From the NCBI RefSeq assembly GCF_900092135.1, contig NZ_FMYF01000002.1:450671-514670 (forward strand): a stretch of 64,000 nucleotides of DNA, written 5' to 3'. Both the position numbers and the translations under genes were made by a program. Source of the DNA: Raineyella antarctica (lineage in GTDB: Bacteria; Actinomycetota; Actinomycetes; Propionibacteriales; Propionibacteriaceae). This document shows, piece by piece, positions 1 to 7,297 of this stretch (position 1 is its first letter; every line of letters begins with the position of its first letter). The notes under the pieces are model-generated. The model did no database searches. It saw only the letters and a list, made by a program, of their open reading frames with translations, and had not been told where the DNA came from.

Positions 1-875
1 TGGTAGCCCCAGGTCGCCAGGTCGGGCTGCATCACGTAGCGCTCGTCGCCGAGCTGGAGCACGCGTCGGCCCTCGTCCAGGGAGATCATCTCCTCGTGCA
101 GCTTCTCGCCGGGGCGCAGGCCGATGTTCTTCAGCTCGGCACCGGGTGCGATCGCCTCGGCCAGGTCGGTCAGCTTCATCGAGGGGATCCGGGGCACGTA
201 CAGCTCGCCGCCACTCATCAGCTCGAAGCTGTTCATCACGAAGTCCACGGCCTGCGGCAGGGTGATCCAGAAGCGGGTCATCCGCTCGTCGGTGATCGGC
301 AGCGGCTTGCCGGCCGCGCCGAGTGCACGCCACATCGGGATGACCGAACCGCGCGAGGCCATCACGTTGCCGTAGCGGACCACGGCGAAGCGGGTCGGGT
401 AGGCGGCTGCGTAGTGGTTGCCGTTGATGAACAGCTTGTCGGCGGCCAGCTTGGTGGCGCCGTACAGGTTGATCGGGGAGGAGGCCTTGTCGGTGGACAG
501 CGCGACGACCTTCTTGACGCCGGCGTCGATCGAGGCCTCGATGACGTTCTGCGAGCCGATCACGTTCGTCTTGACGAACTCGTACGGGTTGTACTCGGCG
601 GTGTCGACCTGCTTGTAGGCGGCCGCGTGGACGACGTAGTCGACCCCGTGCATCGCGCGGTTCAGTCGCGGTAGGTCACGGATGTCGCCCAGGAACCATC
701 GCAGCCGCGGGTCGTCCTTGAAGAGCTGGCGGCACTCGTACTGCTTCAGCTCGTCGCGCGAGTAGATGACGATCCGCTTCGGGTCCACTTCGGCAAGTAG
801 CTTCGAGATGAATGCCTTGCCGAACGATCCGGTACCTCCAGTGACCAGGATGGACGAACCCGAAAGAATGCTCAC
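1..875 (-). CDS. pseB: PseB-like UDP-GlcNAc 4,6-dehydratase (partial, C-terminus beyond left edge)
   Basis: About 291 residues are visible on the minus strand, starting at GTG 875 with a GGAG ribosome site just upstream; the 3' end leaves the window. The N-terminus has the extended-SDR dinucleotide motif GGTGSFG at residues 13-19, then SRDELKQ and the family signature STDKASSPINLYGATK. Those motifs are typical of the inverting 4,6-dehydratase/5-epimerase (FlaA1/PseB) that begins pseudaminic acid synthesis from UDP-GlcNAc in the cytoplasm. It is divergent from a pseG gene, which supports this pathway over capsule-type dehydratases. The rest of the pathway (PseC, PseH, PseI) would have to lie left of the window; that is inference. 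Confidence 0.9.
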   Translation of the reverse strand, partial: MSILSGSSILVTGGTGSFGKAFISKLLAEVDPKRIVIYSRDELKQYECRQLFKDDPRLRWFLGDIRDLPRLNRAMHGVDYVVHAAAYKQVDTAEYNPYEFVKTNVIGSQNVIEASIDAGVKKVVALSTDKASSPINLYGATKLAADKLFINGNHYAAAYPTRFAVVRYGNVMASRGSVIPMWRALGAAGKPLPITDERMTRFWITLPQAVDFVMNSFELMSGGELYVPRIPSMKLTDLAEAIAPGAELKNIGLRPGEKLHEEMISLDEGRRVLQLGDERYVMQPDLATWGY

Positions 876-1136
876 GTGTGCTCCGGACGATCGAGGAGCG
901 CCGGGCGCTCCGGACTGGGTGATGCGGGCCGGACAGGCTGGTCCGGCCGCGCAGCGGATCTGGCGTCCATCAGGCTAACATCCCGCCGGACCCTCCTGCT
1001 GGGACGTGTCGATGACGTCCGCGGGAAATCAAGCCGGCCCGCGCGCTTGGGGGGTGCGCACGGGCCGACGGAAGAACGCTACCGGGCCCGGCCCGCGCGC
1101 GCAAACCGACTCGTCGGGTGGGCGGCCGACTGGCTC

Positions 1137-1142
1137 TAGGGT
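1137..1142 (+). promoter_or_regulatory. Leaderless-type -10 box of pseG (TAGGGT)
   Basis: TAGGGT is followed by exactly six bases and then the GTG at 1149. This spacing would place the transcription start at or next to the start codon. No convincing Shine-Dalgarno sequence precedes the GTG. The rest of the 876-1148 gap shows nothing else I can support. Confidence 0.45.
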
Positions 1143-1148
1143 GGAACC

Positions 1149-2261
1149 GTGAGGAACGACGGCAGGACCGGGACGGACGACCCAACCACCCCCCGGATCG
1201 GACTGAGGTGTGACGGCGGCCCGCAGATGGGCGTCGGCCACGTGCTGCGCCAGCTCGCCCTGGCCGAGGAGTTCATCGCCCGGGGGATCGAGGTGACGCT
1301 GCTCGGCACCGTGCAGGGCTCCCCCCTGGTGGACGGGTTGCTCGGGGCACACGGCCTGGCCATGACCCCGGTCGGGGATGATGCCGCAGCCCTGGTCGCC
1401 ACGGTCCGCGACCTCGGCCTGGACGTGGTGATGCTGGACGGCTACCAGCTTCCCGTCGCGCTCGGGACCGCACTGCGCGCGGCCGGGATCCCGGTCGCGA
1501 CGATGGTGGACGGCCGGTTCGGCCTGGACCAGGACGCCGACCTCTACATCGACCAGAACTTCGGCGCCGTCCGCGACCCGGGGATCCCGGTCGACCGGCA
1601 GGTGCTGGCCGGGATCGGGTACGCCCTGCTGCGGGACGTGGTGCGGTCCCGGCGCGGGGCCCGGAGCCGTTCGGGACCCCTGGACACCCCAGGAGCGCGG
1701 GGTCCGTACACCGCGCCGGCTACCGAGGGCCGACCGCGGGTGCTGTGCGTCTTCGGCGGAACGGACGCGTACGGGGCGGCACTGACAGTAGTCCCGCTGC
1801 TGCTGTCCACCGGCGCGCCGGTGGAGGTGGTCGCCGTCGCCGCGAACGAGGGGATCGCTGCCGAGCTGCGCACCTCGCCGACCGGCCCCGACCAGGTGCT
1901 GGAGGTGATCGGGCCGGTCTCCGACCTGCCCGGCCTGGCCGCCACCTGTGACGGGGTGGTCAGTGCGGCCGGCACCTCGATCTGGGAGTTCTTCTGCCTC
2001 GGCGTGCCGACAGCCCTGGTCGCCGTGGTGCCCAACCAGCTGGTCGGCTACGACCAGGTGCTCGAGGCCGACCTGGTCGCCCCGGTCGGGCTGCTGCCCG
2101 ACCTGCGTGAGGAGCCCGGCGCGTCGACCGGCCGCGAGGTACTGCACCGGTTCGTCACCGACGCTGCCTGGCGGGAAGGACTCGGGGCACGCGGTGCCGC
2201 CCTGGTCGACGGCGATGGCCGCGTCCGCGTCGCGGATGCCATGCTGGCGCTCCGACCGTGA
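1149..2261 (+). CDS. pseG: PseG-like UDP-sugar hydrolase (GT-B fold)
   Basis: 370 residues. The N-terminus RCDGGPQMGVGHVLR carries the G-x-G-H-x-x-R motif of PseG, with the likely catalytic His at residue 31. PseG removes UDP from UDP-2,4-diacetamido-2,4,6-trideoxy-L-altrose in pseudaminic acid synthesis. The C-terminal half (VSAAGTSIWEFFCLGVPT, then PNQ) matches the nucleotide-binding half of this MurG-like fold. A Arg/Gly/Pro-rich linker at about residues 167-197 is longer than expected and may be a local insertion. It is divergent from pseB and followed 103 bases later by the cytidylyltransferase-like gene. The substrate is inferred from family and context; legionaminic-type sugars remain possible. 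Confidence 0.85.
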   Translation: MRNDGRTGTDDPTTPRIGLRCDGGPQMGVGHVLRQLALAEEFIARGIEVTLLGTVQGSPLVDGLLGAHGLAMTPVGDDAAALVATVRDLGLDVVMLDGYQLPVALGTALRAAGIPVATMVDGRFGLDQDADLYIDQNFGAVRDPGIPVDRQVLAGIGYALLRDVVRSRRGARSRSGPLDTPGARGPYTAPATEGRPRVLCVFGGTDAYGAALTVVPLLLSTGAPVEVVAVAANEGIAAELRTSPTGPDQVLEVIGPVSDLPGLAATCDGVVSAAGTSIWEFFCLGVPTALVAVVPNQLVGYDQVLEADLVAPVGLLPDLREEPGASTGREVLHRFVTDAAWREGLGARGAALVDGDGRVRVADAMLALRP

Positions 2262-2364
2262 GGCGATCCGGTGCTGTGCTCGTGACACCGTCCGGCGCCC
2301 TGCCTATGGCGCCGTCCCGCGCTTCAGCGGATACGCTGAGCGCTACGTCGTCCAGGAGGCTTCC

Positions 2365-3981
2365 GTGCGTACCCGTGTCGTGATCCAGTCCCGCCTCAAC
2401 TCGTCCCGCCTGCCGGGCAAGGCGATGATGACCATCGGGGGGATGCCGCTGATCGAGCTCGTCGCCCGCCGCGCCACCCGGGGCGGCCACGAGGTCGTGG
2501 TGGCGACCAGCCGGGAGGAGTACGACCAGCGGATCGCCGACCACCTGACCCGGCAGGGCATCCAGGTGCTGCGCGGGTCGCTGGACAACGTGCTGTCCCG
2601 CTTCATCGCCGCCACCGCCGACATGGAGGACGCCGACCGGGTCGTCCGGCTGACCGGCGACAACCCGGTCGTCGACGCCGAGCTCGTCGATGAGCTGATC
2701 GACGCCGTGGAGGCCTCCGCCTGGACGTACGGACGGATCGACCTGGCCCGGGTGCCCGAGGGCCTGGGCGTGGAGGTCTGCACCGTCGGCAACCTGCGCG
2801 AGGCAGCGGCCAAGGCCACCTCGGCGTACGACCACGAGCACGTCACCCCCTGGATCCGCCGCAACCTCGGCGAACTGTCGTACGCCCCCGAGGGCATCGA
2901 CTTCGACATTGTCACCTACCGCTGCACCATCGACTCGCTGGCCGACTACGTGCGGGTCTCCCAGCTGGTCGACCGCTACGAGGACTCGGTGCAGGTGTCC
3001 TGGCGCGACCTGGTCGCCGGGATCGCCCGCGAGGTCGAGATCTCCGGCGGCGCGATCCCGCGGATCAGCCGCGGCGGACTGACCCTGTCCCGGCTGCTGC
3101 TCGGCGCCTCCCAGCTGGGCCGCGACACCGGGGCGATCGAGCGCCGGCGTCCCGATGCCGCCGAGGCGCGCGCGATCCTGTCGGCGGCGGTGGCCCGGGG
3201 CATCACCCACGTGGTCGCCGGGCGCGACGACGGCTTCTCCGAGTCAGCGGTCAGGGTCGCGTACGACCCGGCACTGCGCCAGCGGGTCGGGGTGATCACC
3301 ACCGTGCACGCGCTGGCGGGCATCCCCGACGACGCCCTCGGGTACGCGGTCGAGGCCTCCCTGGAGCGCTCCTTCGCCGAACTCGGCCGCCGGCGCGCCG
3401 ACGCGGTGCTGTTCGCCATCCCCGACGACGCGCTCGCCGGCGACGGGGCGGCCTGGCAGCGGCTGCAGCGCTACCAGGCCGACGGCGACGTCGGCCAGGT
3501 CGGCGTGGTCCTCACCGACCCGGCCGACGTGCACCGGGTCAAGGACCTGCCCGGGCTCGGCCACCTGGCCCTGCCGTTCTCGCTGGTCGACCGGCGGGCC
3601 GAGCAGGTCGCCGACGAGCTCACCGCGCTGGCCGAGGCCGGGGTGGTGATCACCGTCCACGGCGTCTTCGCCCAGGGCGTGCTGACCACCCGGACGCCAC
3701 TGGCCGAGGGGGCGCCGGCCGAGGCCGCCGCGCTGCGGGCAGCGGTCGAGGGTGCCGCGGCCGCGCTGGGTCGCACCGACCCGGTCGAACTCTGCCTGGC
3801 GTACGCCGCCGCCCAGCCGTGGGTCACCTCGGTCGTGGCCGGGGTGGAGAACGCCGAGGAACTGGTCCTGGCGATGGGCTACGGCGACGGTCGCCCGTTG
3901 AGCAGCTGGGAGGTCGAGCGGGTGCACCAGCTCGTCCCGGCCGGCGGCGAGGACTTCCTGCGCTGGCTGGCCCGGGCCTGA
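2365..3981 (+). CDS. SpsF-type cytidylyltransferase fused to a degenerate aldo/keto-reductase domain
   Basis: 538 residues. GTG 2365 is chosen because AGGAGG lies at 2354-2359; the frame is open further upstream but in a different gene context. Residues 1 to about 235 match the SpsF/NeuA-like nucleotidyltransferases (COG1861): IQSRLNSSRLPGK, then VVRLTGDNPVVD. Residues about 240-538 have an aldo/keto-reductase outline (SRLLLGASQLGR ... GRDDGFSES ... TSVVAGVENAEEL). In that half the positions that normally hold the catalytic Asp, Tyr, Lys and His look replaced (VVAGRDDG instead of DTA..YG; ITTV instead of TKV; AVLFAIP instead of a His-containing strand). The front half probably makes a CMP-nonulosonate next to pseB and pseG; the role of the rear half is unknown. 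Confidence 0.8.
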   Translation: MRTRVVIQSRLNSSRLPGKAMMTIGGMPLIELVARRATRGGHEVVVATSREEYDQRIADHLTRQGIQVLRGSLDNVLSRFIAATADMEDADRVVRLTGDNPVVDAELVDELIDAVEASAWTYGRIDLARVPEGLGVEVCTVGNLREAAAKATSAYDHEHVTPWIRRNLGELSYAPEGIDFDIVTYRCTIDSLADYVRVSQLVDRYEDSVQVSWRDLVAGIAREVEISGGAIPRISRGGLTLSRLLLGASQLGRDTGAIERRRPDAAEARAILSAAVARGITHVVAGRDDGFSESAVRVAYDPALRQRVGVITTVHALAGIPDDALGYAVEASLERSFAELGRRRADAVLFAIPDDALAGDGAAWQRLQRYQADGDVGQVGVVLTDPADVHRVKDLPGLGHLALPFSLVDRRAEQVADELTALAEAGVVITVHGVFAQGVLTTRTPLAEGAPAEAAALRAAVEGAAAALGRTDPVELCLAYAAAQPWVTSVVAGVENAEELVLAMGYGDGRPLSSWEVERVHQLVPAGGEDFLRWLARA

Positions 3982-3989
3982 CCCGACCG

Positions 3990-5156
3990 GTGGAGGACTG
4001 GCGGGCGTACGCGGCCGAGGCCGAGCGCTCGGTCCTCGGCCGGCACCTGCGCCGGCCCTGGTTCGCGCCGTGGGCCCGGCTGGCCCGGGCCGCGGAGCCC
4101 CCGGACCTGGCGCACCGGACCTTCGCGGCCTTCTACTACTGGTGGCAGGCGCACGTGCTGGAGACCCTGGTCGATGCCCAGCTGCGCGACCGCCGCCGGT
4201 GGCGCCGACAGGTCATCGCCCGGTGGCCGGCCGCGATGGCGCTGCGCAACCGTGGCCGCTGGCTCAACCCCTACTACGACGACATCGCCTGGCTCGGGCT
4301 GGCCCTGGACCGGGCCGAACGCGACCTCGGGATGCACTTCCGGCGCCCGCTGGCCAGGATCACCGCCGCGCTGGACCGGGCCTGGGACGACGGGCCGCTC
4401 GGCGGCGGCATCCCGTGGCGGGTCGGCGACGAGTTCCGCAACGTCCCGGCCAACGGCCCGATGACCATCCTGCTGGCCCGCCGCGGACAGCTGGAGCGGG
4501 CGGGGGCGGCCCTGGCATGGCTCGACGCGCGCCACCTCGATCCGGCCACCGGCCTGGTCGTGGACGGCATCCGGCCCGGAGCGCCGGGGGAGCCGTACCG
4601 GGTCGACCGCGCCTTCCACACATACAACCAGGGCCTGCTGCTCGGCGCCGAGGTGGCCGTGCTGACCGCGGCCCTGGCGCTGGGGCGGGCCGGGGCCCCC
4701 GAGGTCGAGGCGACCGCCGGGCGCGTGTACCGGCTGGTCGGCGCGGTGGACCGCTGGATGGCCGTCGACCACGTGGTCGTCGGGTTCGAGGGCCGGGCCG
4801 AGTTCGGGGGCGACGGCGGGCTCTTCCGCGGCATCCTCGCGCGCTACCTGGGCCGGGTGGTGACCGACCTGCCCGGCGAAGGCCCACAGGCGGTGGCCGC
4901 CCGGAGGCTGGCCGCGGACCTGCTCGCGGCCAGCGCGGGTGCCACCTGGCGGCACCGGGCCGTCGATGCCCGCGGGGTGTGGTTCGGGCCCGATCCGCGG
5001 GTGCCGGCCCGGATCCCGCGCGCCGGCGACGCCATCGCGCCGGGCGCCTCGGCCGCGGCGGTGGGTGCCGCGCTCCTACCGGAGCGGGACCTGTCGGTGC
5101 AGGTCGGGGGATGGATGCTGCTGGAGGCCGCGGCCCGGGCTCTGTGCCGCTCCTGA
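3990..5156 (+). CDS. GH76-like glycoside hydrolase
   Basis: 388 residues from GTG 3990, which sits eight bases after the previous stop with no strong ribosome site, so coupled translation is likely. The motif NPYYDDIAWLGLALDRAER is the Asp-Asp signature of glycoside hydrolase family 76 (alpha-1,6-mannanase and relatives), followed by GGIPWR and the NGPM/AFHTYNQG segments seen in that (alpha/alpha)6 barrel. I see no signal peptide, so an intracellular or unconventional location is suggested. Its place right after the nonulosonate genes suggests a part in glycan trimming or assembly; the actual substrate is unknown. Confidence 0.75.
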   Translation: MEDWRAYAAEAERSVLGRHLRRPWFAPWARLARAAEPPDLAHRTFAAFYYWWQAHVLETLVDAQLRDRRRWRRQVIARWPAAMALRNRGRWLNPYYDDIAWLGLALDRAERDLGMHFRRPLARITAALDRAWDDGPLGGGIPWRVGDEFRNVPANGPMTILLARRGQLERAGAALAWLDARHLDPATGLVVDGIRPGAPGEPYRVDRAFHTYNQGLLLGAEVAVLTAALALGRAGAPEVEATAGRVYRLVGAVDRWMAVDHVVVGFEGRAEFGGDGGLFRGILARYLGRVVTDLPGEGPQAVAARRLAADLLAASAGATWRHRAVDARGVWFGPDPRVPARIPRAGDAIAPGASAAAVGAALLPERDLSVQVGGWMLLEAAARALCRS

Positions 5157-5215
5157 GGCCCGCGCACCGGCGCTCGCCGGGGGCTGCTGGTGGTGCGAGG
5201 TAGCCTGAGTCGTCA

Positions 5216-7297
5216 GTGCAAGCAGAAAGAGTGGATGTGCCAGGTTCTCACCCCATCACACGCCCGCAGGTGCCCGTCGCGCCGGTCCCGTTGGGCCGGG
5301 CCGCGAAGGCCACGATCGGGGTCGTCGCCGTCCTGGCCGTGATCGGCGTCTGGTCGGTGATGGGCTACCTCGCCGGCCAACCCCCGCTGCCGGCCCGCCC
5401 CGAGACCGACCCCTTCACCGGGTACGTCTCCGGCATCGCCGACGTCGTCGCGCGGCTCGCGGTGCTGGCCACCCTCGGTGGCCTGATGGCGATCATCGGC
5501 TTCACCCCGATCGGCCCCCACCACCAGCTCACCCCCGTCGGGAAGCGGATCCGTCGCTGGGTCGGCCGTTCCGCCCAGATCTGGCTGTGGAGCTCGCTGC
5601 TGCTGTCGGCGGCCAACGCCGCGTACGTCAACGGCGTCCCGCTGGCCTACACCCTCACCCCCGCGTCCTGGTTCGACTTCATCTCCAGCACCCCGGCCGC
5701 ACTCGCCTGGTTCGTCAGTGCCCTGGTCGCGCTGGCCACCGTCGTGGTCGCGTACCGATCCAACCGCTACCCGGCATACGTGCTGTTGTTCCTGGCCGCC
5801 ACCGTGTCGACGGCGTTCGTCGCGTCGGCCGGCAACGTCAGCGTCGGCCTGAACCACGACTGGGCGACGGACGCCTCGATCTGGGTGTCGCTTGCCTGGG
5901 CCCCGCTGGCCGGCGCCGCGGTCGCCGTGGTCCTGCGGGCCAACGACGTCACCGCCCCGGACAGTGTGACCACCGCCGTGAACCGGCTGCGCCGCTACCA
6001 GAAGGCCGTCCCGCTGCTGCTCGTGGTGGCCGCCGCCGGCCACACCGTGATCGCCTGGCAGCAGCTCGCCGGGCGGTCCCCGTTCGCCGGGGCGTACGGC
6101 TGGGCCACGATCGGCTTCTACGTCACCTTCGCGCTGCTCGCGCTGAGCTGGGTGTGGCGCCAGGTCCGCGGCGAGGCCGACCCGGCCCGTACGACCCCGG
6201 TGGTCGCGGCCCGCTCGGCGTTGCGCGACGTCCTGCTCATGGTCGCGTACGCGGCGCTCCGCACGGCCGAGAACCACCTGCCGCCGCCGCGGTTCCTGAT
6301 CCCGCAGTCGATCCAGGTGAACTACCTGGGCTACCAGGTCGACATCCCGGCCACCGCGGCCCGGCTCGCCTCCCTGGGCCGGCCGAACCTGTTGTGGATC
6401 GGCCTGGCCGTGATCGCGCTCGCCTCCTACTACTGGGGACTGCGCAAGGTCCATGCCAAGGGCGACCACTGGCCGATCGTACGGACCCTCTTCTGGACCC
6501 TCGGCTGGGTACTGGTGCTCTTCCTGGCCACCTCGGGCCTGTGGGAGTACTCCACCGTCGCGTACTCGTGGCACATGCTGGTGCACATGACGGTGAACAT
6601 GCTGGTCCCCGTCCTGTGCCTGCTCGGCGCCCCGGTCACCCTGCTGCAGGCGGCCGCGCGGATCCGCCGGCACGGCCAGATGCCCGGCCCGCGCGAGGTG
6701 ACCGTCGAGCTGCACGGCGCCACCTCGCTGCGCAAGGTCCTCAACCCGCTGGTCGTGTGGGTGCTGTACGTCAGCTCGCTCTTCCTGGTCTACATGACCC
6801 CGCTGTTCCCGTGGCTGATGCGCTACCACTGGGCGCACCAGCTGATGCTGCTCTACTTCATGGTCACCGGCTACCTGTTCTTCGACCTGGTCATCGGGAT
6901 CGACAAGTGGACCAACCTGCCTCACATGGGTCGGCTCGCTCTGGTGATCGGCGTGATGCCCTTCCACGCCATGTTCGCGGTGATGATCCTGCAGGCCGAG
7001 CACGTGCTCGGGGCGACCTTCTACCAGGCCATCGACATCCGCTGGATCCCGGACCTGCTGGCCGACCAGGTGATCGCCGGCCAGATCACCTGGATCGTCG
7101 GCGAGGTGCCGCTGCTGATCGTGATCATCGCGCTGGCGCTCCAGTGGTTCCAGGCCGACAGCCGCGACGCGGTCCGCCTCGACCGGGCGCAGGACAGCGG
7201 CCTGGACGACTCGTACGACGCCTACAACGCGATGCTGCAGGAGCTGTCGGCGCGCGACCAGGAACGCAAGCTCGAGGAGCGGAGGCTCCGACGGTGA
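5216..7297 (+). CDS. CopD-CtaG fusion membrane protein (copper handling / cytochrome oxidase assembly)
   Basis: 693 residues, mostly hydrophobic. Residues about 30-330 form a CopD-like multi-helix block; residues about 395-660 match the CtaG_caa3 family (SWHMLVHMTVNMLVPVLCLLGAP, then YHWAHQLMLLYFMVTGYLFFDLVIG, then HMGRLALVIGVMPFHAMFAV), with conserved membrane His and Met. Such fusions are common in actinobacteria and are linked to copper import or delivery to cytochrome oxidase. The stop overlaps the GTG of copA (GTGA), so the two are translationally coupled. GTG 5216 is used; GTG 5231 or 5237 are possible. A TAGCCT box at 5201-5206 is a candidate -10. Confidence 0.85.
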   Translation: MQAERVDVPGSHPITRPQVPVAPVPLGRAAKATIGVVAVLAVIGVWSVMGYLAGQPPLPARPETDPFTGYVSGIADVVARLAVLATLGGLMAIIGFTPIGPHHQLTPVGKRIRRWVGRSAQIWLWSSLLLSAANAAYVNGVPLAYTLTPASWFDFISSTPAALAWFVSALVALATVVVAYRSNRYPAYVLLFLAATVSTAFVASAGNVSVGLNHDWATDASIWVSLAWAPLAGAAVAVVLRANDVTAPDSVTTAVNRLRRYQKAVPLLLVVAAAGHTVIAWQQLAGRSPFAGAYGWATIGFYVTFALLALSWVWRQVRGEADPARTTPVVAARSALRDVLLMVAYAALRTAENHLPPPRFLIPQSIQVNYLGYQVDIPATAARLASLGRPNLLWIGLAVIALASYYWGLRKVHAKGDHWPIVRTLFWTLGWVLVLFLATSGLWEYSTVAYSWHMLVHMTVNMLVPVLCLLGAPVTLLQAAARIRRHGQMPGPREVTVELHGATSLRKVLNPLVVWVLYVSSLFLVYMTPLFPWLMRYHWAHQLMLLYFMVTGYLFFDLVIGIDKWTNLPHMGRLALVIGVMPFHAMFAVMILQAEHVLGATFYQAIDIRWIPDLLADQVIAGQITWIVGEVPLLIVIIALALQWFQADSRDAVRLDRAQDSGLDDSYDAYNAMLQELSARDQERKLEERRLRR

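Noticed and set aside
5213..7003. Long minus-strand frame opposite the CopD-CtaG gene
   Set aside because: His/Gln/Gly/Asp-rich shadow with no motif; the plus strand encodes clear membrane helices.
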